DNA of 64,000 bases from the NCBI GenBank assembly GCA_003612625.1, contig RAZJ01000002.1, positions 124,001 through 188,000 on the forward strand, in the 5' to 3' direction. Positions 34,631-43,323 of the stretch are shown here, in pieces. The first letter of the stretch is position 1. Each line of letters begins with the position of its first letter. The notes beneath the pieces are model-generated. The model did not search any database and had not been told where the DNA came from. It was given only the letters and a program-made list of their open reading frames with translations. A program made the translations under genes and the position numbers. The DNA is from a bacterium 1XD42-1. Its GTDB lineage: Bacteria; Bacillota; Clostridia; Oscillospirales; Ruminococcaceae.

Positions 34631-35071
34631 ATGAAACTGCATGAACTTTCCCCGGCGCCCGGTTCCAATAAGGACGTGTTCCGTAAAGGACGCGGCCACG
34701 GTTCCGGCAGCGGCAAGACTGCGGGCAAGGGCCATAAGGGCCAGAAAGCCCGTTCCGGCGGCGGTGTGCGCCCGGGTTTTGAAGGCGGTCAGATGCCTTT
34801 GCAGCGCCGGGTTCCAAAGCGCGGCTTCAACAATATTTTCGCGACCCGGTATGCTACAATCAATGTCAAGGACTTGGAGCGTTTTGAAGATGGCGCAGTC
34901 GTAGATGCCCAGGCATTGGTAGAAGCAGGGCTGCTGAAAAAGACCCTGGACGGTGTAAAAGTCCTGGGCAGAGGAGAACTCTCTAAAAAATTGACAGTCA
35001 ACTGCGCGGCGTTTTCCGCCTCAGCCAAAGAGAAAATTGAAAAGGCGGGCGGGAAAGCTGAGGTGAAGTAA
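34631..35071 (+). CDS. rplO: 50S ribosomal protein L15
   Basis: 146 residues with the glycine/lysine-rich N-terminus ([20 protein letters not shown]) and [17 protein letters not shown]. The secY gene starts four bases after its stop. Confidence 0.96.
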   Translation: MKLHELSPAPGSNKDVFRKGRGHGSGSGKTAGKGHKGQKARSGGGVRPGFEGGQMPLQRRVPKRGFNNIFATRYATINVKDLERFEDGAVVDAQALVEAGLLKKTLDGVKVLGRGELSKKLTVNCAAFSASAKEKIEKAGGKAEVK

Positions 35072-35075
35072 AGGC

Positions 35076-36392
35076 ATGTTTAAAACATTAAGGAATGCGT
35101 GGAGTGTGCCGGAGCTTCGGAAAAAGCTGCTGTACACATTGCTGATTGTTTTGTTGTTCCGCATTGGCACCGCTGTTCCGGTTCCTTTTCTGGACCCGTC
35201 CGCATTACAGCAAATGCTCCAGTCCGCTGAAGGCGCTGGGAATTTGCTGGGGTACCTGGACATCCTTTCCGGCGGCGCTTTTGCAAGCGCCACGCTTTTC
35301 GCCCTTTCCATCACCCCCTATATCACGTCTTCTATCGTCATCCAGCTTCTGACCGTAGCGATTCCGGCTTTGGAACGCATGGCCAAGGAAGGGGAGGACG
35401 GACGCAAAAAAATACAGCGGATCACCCGTTATACCACCGTTGGGCTGGCTCTGCTGCAAGCATTCGCATATTACACCCTGCTGCGGAACCAGTACCAGGC
35501 CGTAGCATATACCGAGGGATGGACAGGGGTTTTTGCTGCCTGTGTCATTATATCCGCTTTCTGCGGCGGGGCCATGCTCATTGTCTACTTGGGCGAACGC
35601 ATCGACGAGCATGGCATTGGCAACGGCATTTCTCTGCTCTTGTTTGCCGGCATCGTTTCCCGGGGCTACAACGCAGTGAAAAGACTGTGGGATTATTTTG
35701 CCCTGGGCTTCATGGGTGAGAATCCGGAACTGAAATATCTGATTCTGGTTCCATTGATTGTTGTTTTGTTCTTAGCCCTGATCATTGCAATCATCATCAT
35801 GACCAATGCGGAACGGCGTATCCCCATCCAGTATGCCAAACGGGTGGTAGGCCGCAAAATGTATGGTGGGAATGCTTCCTACCTGCCGGTAAAGGTCAAC
35901 ATGTCTGGCGTTATGCCAATCATTTTTGCCAGCTCCCTGCTGGCAATCCCGGGAACCATCGCGGCTTTCGTCAATGTAAATCCCACCGGATTTATGGCCC
36001 GGTTCCTGAGCATTTTCAACCACAATACGCCGGTATATGGCGTTCTGTATTTCCTTTTGATTCTGGCATTTAACTATTTTTATGTTGCCATCCAGTACAA
36101 TCCCATTGAATTGAGCAACAACCTGCGCAACAGCAGCGGCACCATACCGGGCATCCGTCCGGGCCGGCCCACTTCTGATTTTATTGCGCGGATCATATCT
36201 AAAATTACGCTCATTGGCGGCATCATATTGGGCCTGGTAGCCGTTCTGCCTATCGCGGTAGCAGGGCTTACCAAAATGAATATTTCATTGGGCGGTACTT
36301 CCATTATCATCGTAGTCGGTGTTGCATTGGATACCTTCCGCCAGTTGGAATCTCAAATGATGATGCGCCATTATAAAGGCTTTATGGATTAA
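35076..36392 (+). CDS. secY: Preprotein translocase channel subunit SecY
   Basis: 438 residues with ten hydrophobic segments. It forms the membrane channel for SecA-driven export. Characteristic stretches are RIGTAVPVPFLDPSALQQML, GIGNGISLLLFAGIVS, RRIPIQYAKRVVGRKMYGG (cytosolic loop) and GTIPGIRPGRPTSDFI. It is translated with the ribosomal genes, and both SecY and SecA are in this window. Confidence 0.97.
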   Translation: MFKTLRNAWSVPELRKKLLYTLLIVLLFRIGTAVPVPFLDPSALQQMLQSAEGAGNLLGYLDILSGGAFASATLFALSITPYITSSIVIQLLTVAIPALERMAKEGEDGRKKIQRITRYTTVGLALLQAFAYYTLLRNQYQAVAYTEGWTGVFAACVIISAFCGGAMLIVYLGERIDEHGIGNGISLLLFAGIVSRGYNAVKRLWDYFALGFMGENPELKYLILVPLIVVLFLALIIAIIIMTNAERRIPIQYAKRVVGRKMYGGNASYLPVKVNMSGVMPIIFASSLLAIPGTIAAFVNVNPTGFMARFLSIFNHNTPVYGVLYFLLILAFNYFYVAIQYNPIELSNNLRNSSGTIPGIRPGRPTSDFIARIISKITLIGGIILGLVAVLPIAVAGLTKMNISLGGTSIIIVVGVALDTFRQLESQMMMRHYKGFMD

Positions 36393-36420
36393 GTATGATA
36401 CGGGAAAGGAGTAACGTATT

Positions 36421-37053
36421 ATGAAACTGATACTCCTGGGCGCACCGGGCGCCGGTAAAGGCACACAGGCCGAAGTCATTTGCGAGGAATTAAAAATTCC
36501 GGCAATCAGTACGGGAAATATCATCCGGGAAGCCGTGAAAAACGGCACGCCTATGGGGGCAAAAGCCAAAACCTATATGGAAAAAGGCGCCCTTGTTCCG
36601 GATGACGTAGTGATCGGGATCATCAAAGAACGTTTGGTACAGGATGACTGCAAAGGCGGGTTTATTCTGGACGGCTTCCCCCGCACAGTACCCCAGGCAG
36701 AAGCACTGGATGCTATGGGAGTGGCCATTGACCGGGTAGTGGAAATTTCCGTTCCCGACGAAGCCATTGAAAAACGTTTGGGCGGCCGCCGGGTCTGTGG
36801 AAGCTGCGGCAGCAGTTATCATATGGAGCATAAGCCACCAAAACAGGAGGGCGTCTGCGATAAATGCGGCGGGGAATTGATCCTGCGGAAGGATGACCAG
36901 CCGGAAACCATTCGGGACCGCCTGAAAGTTTACCATGACCAGACAGAACCCTTGAAGGACTTTTACCAGGGTAAAGGGATTTTGCGGGTTGTAGATGGCC
37001 AGGCAGGGATTGAGAATACAACAAAACAGGTTTTGGCCGCTTTGGAGGCATAA
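36421..37053 (+). CDS. adk: Adenylate kinase
   Basis: 210 residues. P-loop GAPGAGKGTQ (about 7-16), DGFPRT (about 84-89) and a LID domain that carries a zinc-type four-cysteine set (CGSC and CDKC), the long Gram-positive form. It interconverts ATP, AMP and ADP. The map gene follows after four bases. Confidence 0.97.
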   Translation: MKLILLGAPGAGKGTQAEVICEELKIPAISTGNIIREAVKNGTPMGAKAKTYMEKGALVPDDVVIGIIKERLVQDDCKGGFILDGFPRTVPQAEALDAMGVAIDRVVEISVPDEAIEKRLGGRRVCGSCGSSYHMEHKPPKQEGVCDKCGGELILRKDDQPETIRDRLKVYHDQTEPLKDFYQGKGILRVVDGQAGIENTTKQVLAALEA

Positions 37054-37057
37054 AAGC

Positions 37058-37804
37058 ATGGTGATTTTGAAAACCACCAACGAGCTGCAGAAGATGCGGA
37101 AAGCTGGGAAGATTACAGCCCAGGCATTGGAATTGGGGGGTGCGGCTGTAAAGCCCGGCATTACCACCGGTGAACTGGATCGCATCATGCGGCAGTTTAT
37201 CCTCTCCAAAGGCGCCAAGCCTTCCTTCCTGGGATTTGGCGGGTTCCCAAAAAGCGCCTGCATATCAGTCAATGATGAAGTCATTCACGGCATCCCCGGC
37301 AAGCGGGTGCTGCGGGAAGGCGACATTGTCAGCATTGATATCGGCGCCTATATTGACGGTTATCATGGCGACAGCGCGGCAACCTTTGCGGTAGGGACAA
37401 TCAGCGATGAAGCGGCCCGCTTAATGGCGGCAACCCGGGAATCCCTGATGGAAGCTATTGCGGTTGCCCAGCCTGGCAAACGGCTGGGGGATATTGGAGC
37501 CGCTGTCCAGAATTATGTAACAGAACGGGGTTTCAGTGTCGTCCGGGAATATGTAGGCCATGGGGTAGGCCATGACATGCATGAGGAGCCGGAGGTGCCC
37601 AATTATGGCAAAGCCGGCCACGGAGTCCGTTTGATACCAGGAATGGTAATTGCGATTGAACCCATGATCAATGCCGGAACAGCGGCTATTTATGTAAAAA
37701 AAGACAAGTGGACAGTGGCAACCAGGGATGGAAAACCTTCGGCCCATTTTGAACACACTGTTGCAATTACATCAGATGGCCCTGTGATCCTGACAAAGTC
37801 ATAG
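37058..37804 (+). CDS. map: Methionine aminopeptidase, type I
   Basis: 248 residues. Metal ligands are visible in SIDIGAYIDGYHGDSAATF (two aspartates), GHGVGHDMHEEPEVPNYG (histidine), AIEPMIN and the closing FEHTVAIT. It trims the initiator methionine from new proteins. The start at MVILKTTNEL lies just after adk; there is no strong ribosome site, so coupling to adk is likely. Confidence 0.96.
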   Translation: MVILKTTNELQKMRKAGKITAQALELGGAAVKPGITTGELDRIMRQFILSKGAKPSFLGFGGFPKSACISVNDEVIHGIPGKRVLREGDIVSIDIGAYIDGYHGDSAATFAVGTISDEAARLMAATRESLMEAIAVAQPGKRLGDIGAAVQNYVTERGFSVVREYVGHGVGHDMHEEPEVPNYGKAGHGVRLIPGMVIAIEPMINAGTAAIYVKKDKWTVATRDGKPSAHFEHTVAITSDGPVILTKS

Positions 37805-37816
37805 GAGGATTACGGT

Positions 37817-38062
37817 ATGATCGAACCGGGAACGGTGGTGCAATCGGCAGCCGGACATGATGCGGGGACTTTTTATCTGGTGCTGGCTGTGGAAAATCAG
37901 AGGCTGCTTCTGGCGGACGGCCGGCGCAGAAAGCTGGATAACCCCAAACGCAAATCTGTGCGCCATATCCGGAAAACCAATACAAGGCTGCAGCGTCCTG
38001 AAACAGATAAGAAATTGCGGGAGGCTCTGCGGGCCTTTCATACCGACCAGGGAGGGGAATAA
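37817..38062 (+). CDS. KOW-domain RNA-binding protein (L14e-like)
   Basis: 81 basic residues: a KOW/SH3-like start (EPGTVVQSAAGHDAGTFYLV), LLADGRRRKLDNPKRKSVRH and a basic tail. Proteins of this kind lie between map and infA in many Firmicutes and resemble archaeal/eukaryotic L14e/L6e. A ribosome-associated role is assumed from structure and position but not established. AGGAGG precedes the ATG; infA starts four bases after the stop. Confidence 0.88.
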   Translation: MIEPGTVVQSAAGHDAGTFYLVLAVENQRLLLADGRRRKLDNPKRKSVRHIRKTNTRLQRPETDKKLREALRAFHTDQGGE

Positions 38063-38065
38063 AAC

Positions 38066-38284
38066 TTGTCGAAAGAAGATGTCATCGAAATCGAAGGCAC
38101 CGTTGTGGAGAGCCTGCCAAATGCGCAGTTCCGTGTGGAGCTGCCCAATGGGCATCAGCTTCTGGCCCATATATCAGGCAAGCTGCGGATGAATTTCATC
38201 CGGATCCTGCCGGGAGATAAGGTCACGCTCGAAATGAGCCCCTATGACCTGACCAAAGGACGCATTACATGGCGTTCCAAATAG
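38066..38284 (+). CDS. infA: Translation initiation factor IF-1
   Basis: 72 residues, one OB fold: [40 protein letters not shown]. It occupies the 30S A site during initiation. TTG start with GGGAGGGG from the end of the preceding gene. Confidence 0.96.
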   Translation: MSKEDVIEIEGTVVESLPNAQFRVELPNGHQLLAHISGKLRMNFIRILPGDKVTLEMSPYDLTKGRITWRSK

Positions 38285-38329
38285 AGTGAAGTAATTGACT
38301 GGAATCGTATCCGTAAGGAGGTATTTCAA

Positions 38330-38443
38330 ATGAAAGTAAGACCTTCCGTCAAACCGATTTGCGAAAAATGCAAGATCATCAAGCGCAAAGGCCGCATTAT
38401 GGTGATCTGTTCCAACCCGAAGCATAAACAGCGTCAGGGATAA
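38330..38443 (+). CDS. rpmJ: 50S ribosomal protein L36
   Basis: 37 residues starting [20 protein letters not shown] and ending NPKHKQRQG, with the C-C-C-H zinc set of the standard (zinc) L36. AAGGAGGT precedes the ATG. Confidence 0.96.
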   Translation: MKVRPSVKPICEKCKIIKRKGRIMVICSNPKHKQRQG

Positions 38444-38476
38444 CGAAATAAACTTGTAAATGGAGGTGCAAACAGT

Positions 38477-38845
38477 ATGGCTCGTATCGCCGGCATCGAC
38501 CTGCCCAGAGAAAAAAGGGTTGAGATAGGCTTGACCTATATCTTTGGGATTGGCCGCAAAACAGCCAGCCAGATTCTTGCTTCCACTGGAGTCAATCCCG
38601 ATACCCGGGTAAAGGATCTGACAGAAGACGATGTATCAAAGCTCCGTGAATATATTGACCACCATCTCCACGTGGAGGGTGACCTGCGCCGTGAAGTTTC
38701 TTTGAATATCAAACGGCTGACAGAAATCGGCTGTTATAGAGGGCTCCGCCATAGAAGGGGATTGCCTGTACGCGGACAGCGCACAAAAACCAATGCCCGT
38801 ACAAGGAAGGGTCCGAAAAAGACCATAGCCAACAAGAAGAAATAA
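38477..38845 (+). CDS. rpsM: 30S ribosomal protein S13
   Basis: 122 residues ([40 protein letters not shown]). It bridges to the 50S subunit. ATGGAGGTGC precedes the start. Confidence 0.96.
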   Translation: MARIAGIDLPREKRVEIGLTYIFGIGRKTASQILASTGVNPDTRVKDLTEDDVSKLREYIDHHLHVEGDLRREVSLNIKRLTEIGCYRGLRHRRGLPVRGQRTKTNARTRKGPKKTIANKKK

Positions 38846-38864
38846 TCAGGGAGGGATATAACAG

Positions 38865-39266
38865 ATGGCGAAAGCTGCTACCAAAAGGACCGCCACCCGG
38901 CGCCGCCGTGAGCGTAAAAATATTGAACGTGGCGCCGCGCATATCCAGTCCACCTTTAACAATACCATCGTAACCATTACCGACACCCAGGGCAATGCCC
39001 TTTCCTGGGCTTCCGCCGGGGGCTTGGGCTTCCGCGGCTCCAGAAAGAGCACGCCTTTTGCAGCCCAGACTGCTGCGGAAACCGCTGCAAAAGCTGCTAT
39101 GGAACATGGCTTGAAAACAGTAGAGGTATTTGTAAAGGGACCGGGTTCCGGGCGGGAAGCTGCTATCCGTGCGCTCCAAGCCGCAGGGCTGGAAGTAAAT
39201 ATGATCAAGGATGTTACGCCGATTCCCCATAACGGCTGCCGTCCCCCAAAAAGAAGACGGGTATAA
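38865..39266 (+). CDS. rpsK: 30S ribosomal protein S11
   Basis: 133 residues with a basic N-terminus ([20 protein letters not shown]), [20 protein letters not shown] and the closing [13 protein letters not shown]. Platform protein near the mRNA exit. Confidence 0.96.
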   Translation: MAKAATKRTATRRRRERKNIERGAAHIQSTFNNTIVTITDTQGNALSWASAGGLGFRGSRKSTPFAAQTAAETAAKAAMEHGLKTVEVFVKGPGSGREAAIRALQAAGLEVNMIKDVTPIPHNGCRPPKRRRV

Positions 39267-39292
39267 GCCTACGAAATCAGGAGGTGCAATTC

Positions 39293-39910
39293 ATGGCAAG
39301 ATATACCGGCGCTGTATGCAGGCTTTGCCGCCGGGAGAACAAGAAACTGTTCCTCAAAGGCGAAAGATGCTACACCGATAAATGCGCCGTCACCCGCAGG
39401 GCTTCCGTCCCAGGGCAGCACGGCAAAGCGCGTAAAAAGACCTCGGAATATGGGGTACAGCTCCGCGCAAAACAACAGGCCAGACGTTATTACGGCATCC
39501 TGGAAAGCCAGTTCTTGAAATATTTTGAAATGGCAGAACGGAAAGCCGGCGTTACAGGTGAAAACCTGCTGCGTATCTGCGAAAGCAGGCTGGATAATGT
39601 AGTTTACCGTTTGGGCTTTGCTTCTTCTCGGAAAGAAGCCCGCCAGCTGGTTCTGCACGGTCATTATAAAGTCAATGGCAAAAAGGCTACGATCCCGTCT
39701 ATCCTGCTCAAACCAGGTGATTTGATCACAGTCGTTTCCAAGAGCGACAAGCTCAAAGGCGTTACAGAAGCTTATTCTGCCCGTCCTGTGCCGAAATGGC
39801 TGGAATGTGACAAAACCAATATGACAGGCAAAGTCGTAGAACTGCCCAACCGTGAAGACATTGATCTCGACGTTGAGGAGCATCTGATTGTCGAGTTGTA
39901 CAGCAAATAA
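39293..39910 (+). CDS. rpsD: 30S ribosomal protein S4
   Basis: 205 residues; [20 protein letters not shown] with four N-terminal cysteines in zinc spacing, and the S4 RNA-binding domain [20 protein letters not shown]. The ATG is preferred to a GTG three codons earlier, which is part of the AGGAGGTG ribosome site. S4 is a known autoregulator; a strong GC-rich hairpin follows its stop. Confidence 0.96.
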   Translation: MARYTGAVCRLCRRENKKLFLKGERCYTDKCAVTRRASVPGQHGKARKKTSEYGVQLRAKQQARRYYGILESQFLKYFEMAERKAGVTGENLLRICESRLDNVVYRLGFASSRKEARQLVLHGHYKVNGKKATIPSILLKPGDLITVVSKSDKLKGVTEAYSARPVPKWLECDKTNMTGKVVELPNREDIDLDVEEHLIVELYSK

Positions 39911-39917
39911 TCCGCAA

Positions 39918-39939
39918 CCGGCGCGGAAGAACGCGCCGG
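39918..39939 (+). promoter_or_regulatory. GC-rich hairpin between rpsD and rpoA
   Basis: ccggcgcg-gaagaa-cgcgccgg is a perfect eight-pair hairpin with no T-run, so it is not a terminator. It may shield or process the mRNA, or bind S4. A second small stem (gcaggttatgcctgc) follows before the rpoA ribosome site. Confidence 0.45.
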
Positions 39940-40000
39940 CGCGATCTGGGGAAACGAGAATGCAAGGCAGGTTATGCCTGCTCATAAAGGAGGAGCCATC

Positions 40001-40957
40001 ATGGTCAAGATCATAGAGCCCAAGATTGAAACGGTGGAGCTTAAATCTGACGGCACATACGGCAAATTCGTGGCGGAACCGTTGGATCGGGGCTTCGGTA
40101 CGACGTTGGGGAATTCCCTGCGCCGGGTGTTGCTTTCTTCTCTTCCCGGTGTTGCGGTCATCTCCGTGAAGATTGACGGGGTCCAACATGAGTTCTCGAC
40201 AATCCCAGGCGTTAAGGAAGATGTAACGGAAATTATCCTGAATATCAAAGGGCTTACAGCCAAGCTGTACTGCGATGAACCAAAAGCAGTCCGCATTGAT
40301 GCCCAAGGCGAATGTGAAGTTACAGCCGGCAGCATCGAATGCGACAGCGAAGTGGAAATCCTTGATCCATCCATGCACATTGCAACACTGGATACCAATG
40401 GGAAGCTTTCTATGGAAATTACCCTGCGGAAAGGTCAAGGTTATGTTTCTGCGGAACGCAATAAGCAAACAGAACTGGAAAAGGCCCCTGTCGGTACAAT
40501 TCCAGTAGACAGTATCTATACCCCAGTACTGAAAGTCAACTATACGGTGGAAAATACCCGCGTGGAGCAGATAACCGACTATGATAAACTTACGTTAGAA
40601 GTCTGGACAGACGGTACCATATCTGCAAAAGAAGCGGTAAGTCTGGCGGCCAAGATCCTCAATAGACAACTCAATCATTTTGTCGATTTGTCAGATGAAG
40701 TGAGTGCCACGGAAATCATGGATAAAAAAGAGGATTCGGGCAAGGATAAACTCCTTGAGATGACCATTGAAGAGCTTGACTTATCTGTCCGCGCATTCAA
40801 CTGCCTCAAACGTGCTGGCGTTAATACGGTTGCTGACCTTATCAGCAAGTCGCCTGACGAGATGATGAAGGTACGGAACCTGGGGAAAAAGTCGCTGGAA
40901 GAGGTTATTGAGAAGTTACAGTCACTGGGATTCGATTTATCAACAGAAGAAGAATAA
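40001..40957 (+). CDS. rpoA: RNA polymerase alpha subunit
   Basis: 318 residues. The N-terminal assembly domain has [20 protein letters not shown] and [17 protein letters not shown]; the C-terminal domain ([36 protein letters not shown]) contacts promoter UP elements and activators. AAGGAGGAGCC precedes the ATG; an in-frame ATG nine codons earlier lies ahead of that site. Confidence 0.97.
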   Translation: MVKIIEPKIETVELKSDGTYGKFVAEPLDRGFGTTLGNSLRRVLLSSLPGVAVISVKIDGVQHEFSTIPGVKEDVTEIILNIKGLTAKLYCDEPKAVRIDAQGECEVTAGSIECDSEVEILDPSMHIATLDTNGKLSMEITLRKGQGYVSAERNKQTELEKAPVGTIPVDSIYTPVLKVNYTVENTRVEQITDYDKLTLEVWTDGTISAKEAVSLAAKILNRQLNHFVDLSDEVSATEIMDKKEDSGKDKLLEMTIEELDLSVRAFNCLKRAGVNTVADLISKSPDEMMKVRNLGKKSLEEVIEKLQSLGFDLSTEEE

Positions 40958-40993
40958 TAGAAGCGCAAGTTTTAGGAATAGGAGTGAAATTCG

Positions 40994-41335
40994 ATGCCAG
41001 GAACCAGGAAGCTCGGCAGATCCTCCAGCCACAGGAAGGCTATGCTTCGGGCTATGGTAACGTTCCTGCTGGAAAATGGCAGGATCGAAACCACTGTCAC
41101 AAGGGCCAAAGAGGTCCGTGCTATGGCCGAGAAGATGATTACAACGGCGAAAACCAACGATCTCCACTCCAAGCGTCAAGTCCTTTCCTTTGTTACAAAA
41201 GAGGACGTCGCGAAGAAGTTGTTTGATGAAATCGCGCCAAAATATACCGAAACAAAAGGCGGTTATACGCGTATCGTCAAAATTGGTCCCCGCCGCGGCG
41301 ACGCAGCGGAGATGGCAATTATCGAATTGGTTTAA
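40994..41335 (+). CDS. rplQ: 50S ribosomal protein L17
   Basis: 113 residues ([40 protein letters not shown]). Last gene of the ribosomal supercluster, closed by a strong terminator. Confidence 0.96.
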   Translation: MPGTRKLGRSSSHRKAMLRAMVTFLLENGRIETTVTRAKEVRAMAEKMITTAKTNDLHSKRQVLSFVTKEDVAKKLFDEIAPKYTETKGGYTRIVKIGPRRGDAAEMAIIELV

Positions 41336-41357
41336 AATTTCAAAAATACCAGATAAT

Positions 41358-41404
41358 AACCCTGGGTTCTCAATCGTTATGAGTGAGGGCCCAGGGTTGT
41401 TTTG
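41358..41404 (+). terminator. Terminator of the ribosomal/rpoA cluster
   Basis: aaccctggg and cccagggtt pair over a 23-base loop and are followed by gttttg. It lies about 25 bases before the next start codon, so the following regulator gene may depend on partial read-through. Confidence 0.7.
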
Positions 41405-41427
41405 CTTTGCGGGAGGACAATGCAAAT

Positions 41428-42336
41428 ATGAAAATTGACCGGATGATAGGGATTCTTTCAATTTTATTGCAGAAAGGCAAAGTAACTGCCCCGTATTTGG
41501 CGGAACGGTTTGAAGTATCCCGCCGTACCATTAACCGGGATATTGAAGCTTTGTGCATGGCAGGCATCCCATTGCAGACCAGCCAGGGCCCTAAAGGCGG
41601 GATTTCCATTATGGATGGGTACCGCATTCCTTATACTTCCCTGACTTCCCTGGAAATGCAGGCTATTTTGGCAGGATTAAGAAGCCTGGACAGCGTCAGC
41701 GGTACAGGGCGTTATACCCAGCTTATGGAAAAATTATCTCCCGGCGCCAGTTTTTTGGCGGGTGGGCCTAATATTCTAATTGATTTGTCCTCCTGGTATA
41801 AAGAATCCTTGTCCCCTAAAATAGAACTGATCCACCAGGCCATTGAAAAAAGCCGGAAAATTTCCTTTACTTATTATGCCCCCAAAGGGGAATCTTTCCG
41901 AACCATAGAGCCTTATATTTTAGTGTTCCAGTGGGCCAGTTGGTATGTATGGGGATGGTGCAGCAGCCGGCAGGATTTCCGCCTGTTTAAGTTGAACCGG
42001 ATAGCAGATTTAAAAACAGGGGAAGCTTTTGAAAAACGCCAGGTGCCTTTGCCGGATTTTTCTTTGGAACGGGTATTTCCCTCCTCTTATTTCGTAAAAG
42101 CCCTGATCCAGCCGAAATATAAATGGCGGCTCATTGAAGAATACGGGCCGGACAGCTTTACAGAGCAGCCGGATGGAAATTTGCTGTTTGAATTTTACTT
42201 TCCGGATCAGAAGGGAATTGTCCGGTGGATCATTTCCTTCGGCGGCGGGGCGGAGCTTTTAGAGCCGGCAGAGCTGCGCCAGCAAATAGCAGACTTTGCC
42301 GAAACAATTTATAAACGCTACCAGAACAGGAAATAA
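41428..42336 (+). CDS. YafY/YobV-type HTH and WYL-domain transcriptional regulator
   Basis: 302 residues. An N-terminal winged helix of the HTH_11 kind (LLQKGKVTAPYLAERFEVSR, RTINRDIEALCMAGI) is followed by a WYL ligand domain with YILVFQWASWYVWGWC (about 169-184) and a C-terminal WCX part. Such proteins bind small ligands or nucleic acids. The neighbour downstream encodes a GyrI-like effector-binding protein preceded by a clear palindrome, the same arrangement as B. subtilis yobV-yobU. The likely role is control of that gene and of itself. Confidence 0.88.
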   Translation: MKIDRMIGILSILLQKGKVTAPYLAERFEVSRRTINRDIEALCMAGIPLQTSQGPKGGISIMDGYRIPYTSLTSLEMQAILAGLRSLDSVSGTGRYTQLMEKLSPGASFLAGGPNILIDLSSWYKESLSPKIELIHQAIEKSRKISFTYYAPKGESFRTIEPYILVFQWASWYVWGWCSSRQDFRLFKLNRIADLKTGEAFEKRQVPLPDFSLERVFPSSYFVKALIQPKYKWRLIEEYGPDSFTEQPDGNLLFEFYFPDQKGIVRWIISFGGGAELLEPAELRQQIADFAETIYKRYQNRK

Positions 42337-42359
42337 AAATGGAATAAAATTTTAAATTC

Positions 42360-42377
42360 ATGACATACAGGTGTCAT
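42360..42377. promoter_or_regulatory. Candidate operator of the WYL regulator
   Basis: ATGACA-tacagg-TGTCAT, a perfect 6-6-6 inverted repeat, lies 50 bases before the GyrI-like gene and 12 bases before a TAAAAT -10 box. This TGACA/TGTCA form agrees with sites I recall for YobV-like regulators. Confidence 0.55.
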
Positions 42378-42424
42378 AGTTATTGGGATAAAATAAAGAA
42401 AAAACAAAGGGAGAGAAAAATGTC

Positions 42425-42880
42425 ATGAATTATGAAATTGTAAATCTGGAAGAAAAAATTGCAGTAGGGATTTCCGCGAGAACTAATAGTCAGGACCCCA
42501 GTGCGGGGGCAGTTATTGGAGGATTATGGGGCCGGTTTTTCAAAGACGGAATTTATGAATCCATTCCCAATAAGGCAAATACAAAAGCTTTGGGGATTTA
42601 TACCGATTATGAAGGGAGAACAGAAGGGAGCTATACAACAGTTGTAGCTTGTGAAACTCTGAAAGAACCTGAAACGGGAGATTTTACAGTATGCCGGATT
42701 CCTGCTGGATCGTATGCAAAGTTTATTATAAAAGGCGACATGGTGAAAGCTGTATGTGCCGCATGGGATGCAATCTGGAAAATGGATCTGCCCAGAACCT
42801 TTGTATGCGATTTTGAAGAATACCAGGATGACAAAATGGATGATGCAGAGATCCATATTTATGTAGGATTAAAAAAATAA
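42425..42880 (+). CDS. GyrI-like / effector-binding domain protein (YobU-like)
   Basis: 151 residues, a stand-alone effector-binding fold of the SOUL/GyrI-like kind: NYEIVNLEEKIAVGISARTN, TVVACETLKEPETGDFTVCR, IPAGSYAKFIIKG. Such proteins bind hydrophobic or cationic small molecules and are often induced by them. The start ATG follows GGGAGAG. It probably forms a ligand-responsive pair with the WYL regulator. The ligand is unknown. Confidence 0.82.
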   Translation: MNYEIVNLEEKIAVGISARTNSQDPSAGAVIGGLWGRFFKDGIYESIPNKANTKALGIYTDYEGRTEGSYTTVVACETLKEPETGDFTVCRIPAGSYAKFIIKGDMVKAVCAAWDAIWKMDLPRTFVCDFEEYQDDKMDDAEIHIYVGLKK

Positions 42881-42893
42881 AGGGGATAACGAA

Positions 42894-43283
42894 ATGAAAT
42901 TAGAAGGATTCGGCCTGTTTGTAAAAGATATGGGAAAAATGATCCGGTTTTACCGGGATGTTTTAGGCTTTGAAATCAAGGAGCCGGAAGATACAAAAAA
43001 TGTATATTTGCAAAAAGACGGGGTATTATTTTTACTTTTTGGCCGGGAAGATTTTGAACAAATGAGCGGAAAAAGCTACGATTATGCCCCTAAGCTAAAT
43101 GGTCATTTTGAAATTGCATTGCATGTGGATAATTATGCCGCCGTAGATGAAGCATATGAAAAAATTGTTGCACAAGGCGGACAGCCGGTCATGGCTCCCA
43201 TGACTTGCCCTTGGGGACAGAGAACCTGTTACATTGGAGATCCGGAAGGGAACTTGGTAGAAATCGGTTCCTTCCAGCCGTAA
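42894..43283 (+). CDS. Glyoxalase/bleomycin-resistance fold protein
   Basis: 129 residues, a vicinal-oxygen-chelate fold: GFGLFVKDMGKMIRFYRDVL at the start, GHFEIALHVDNY in the middle, and CYIGDPEGNLVEIGS at the end with the metal-ligand glutamate. It may be an enzyme or a drug-binding protein; the substrate cannot be told. It lies 13 bases after the GyrI-like gene and is likely co-transcribed with it. Confidence 0.85.
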   Translation: MKLEGFGLFVKDMGKMIRFYRDVLGFEIKEPEDTKNVYLQKDGVLFLLFGREDFEQMSGKSYDYAPKLNGHFEIALHVDNYAAVDEAYEKIVAQGGQPVMAPMTCPWGQRTCYIGDPEGNLVEIGSFQP

Positions 43284-43296
43284 AAAAATGAGCCGG

Positions 43297-43323
43297 GGAA
43301 GGGGCGTTAGCCCCTTCCTTTTG
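43297..43323. terminator. Terminator shared by the convergent glyoxalase and ABC-F genes
   Basis: ggaaggggc-gtta-gccccttcc is a perfect nine-pair stem followed by TTTT on the plus strand. The ABC-F stop codon (TAA, complement of 43307-43309) sits in its loop, so the terminator of one gene is built from the last codons of the other. Confidence 0.75.
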
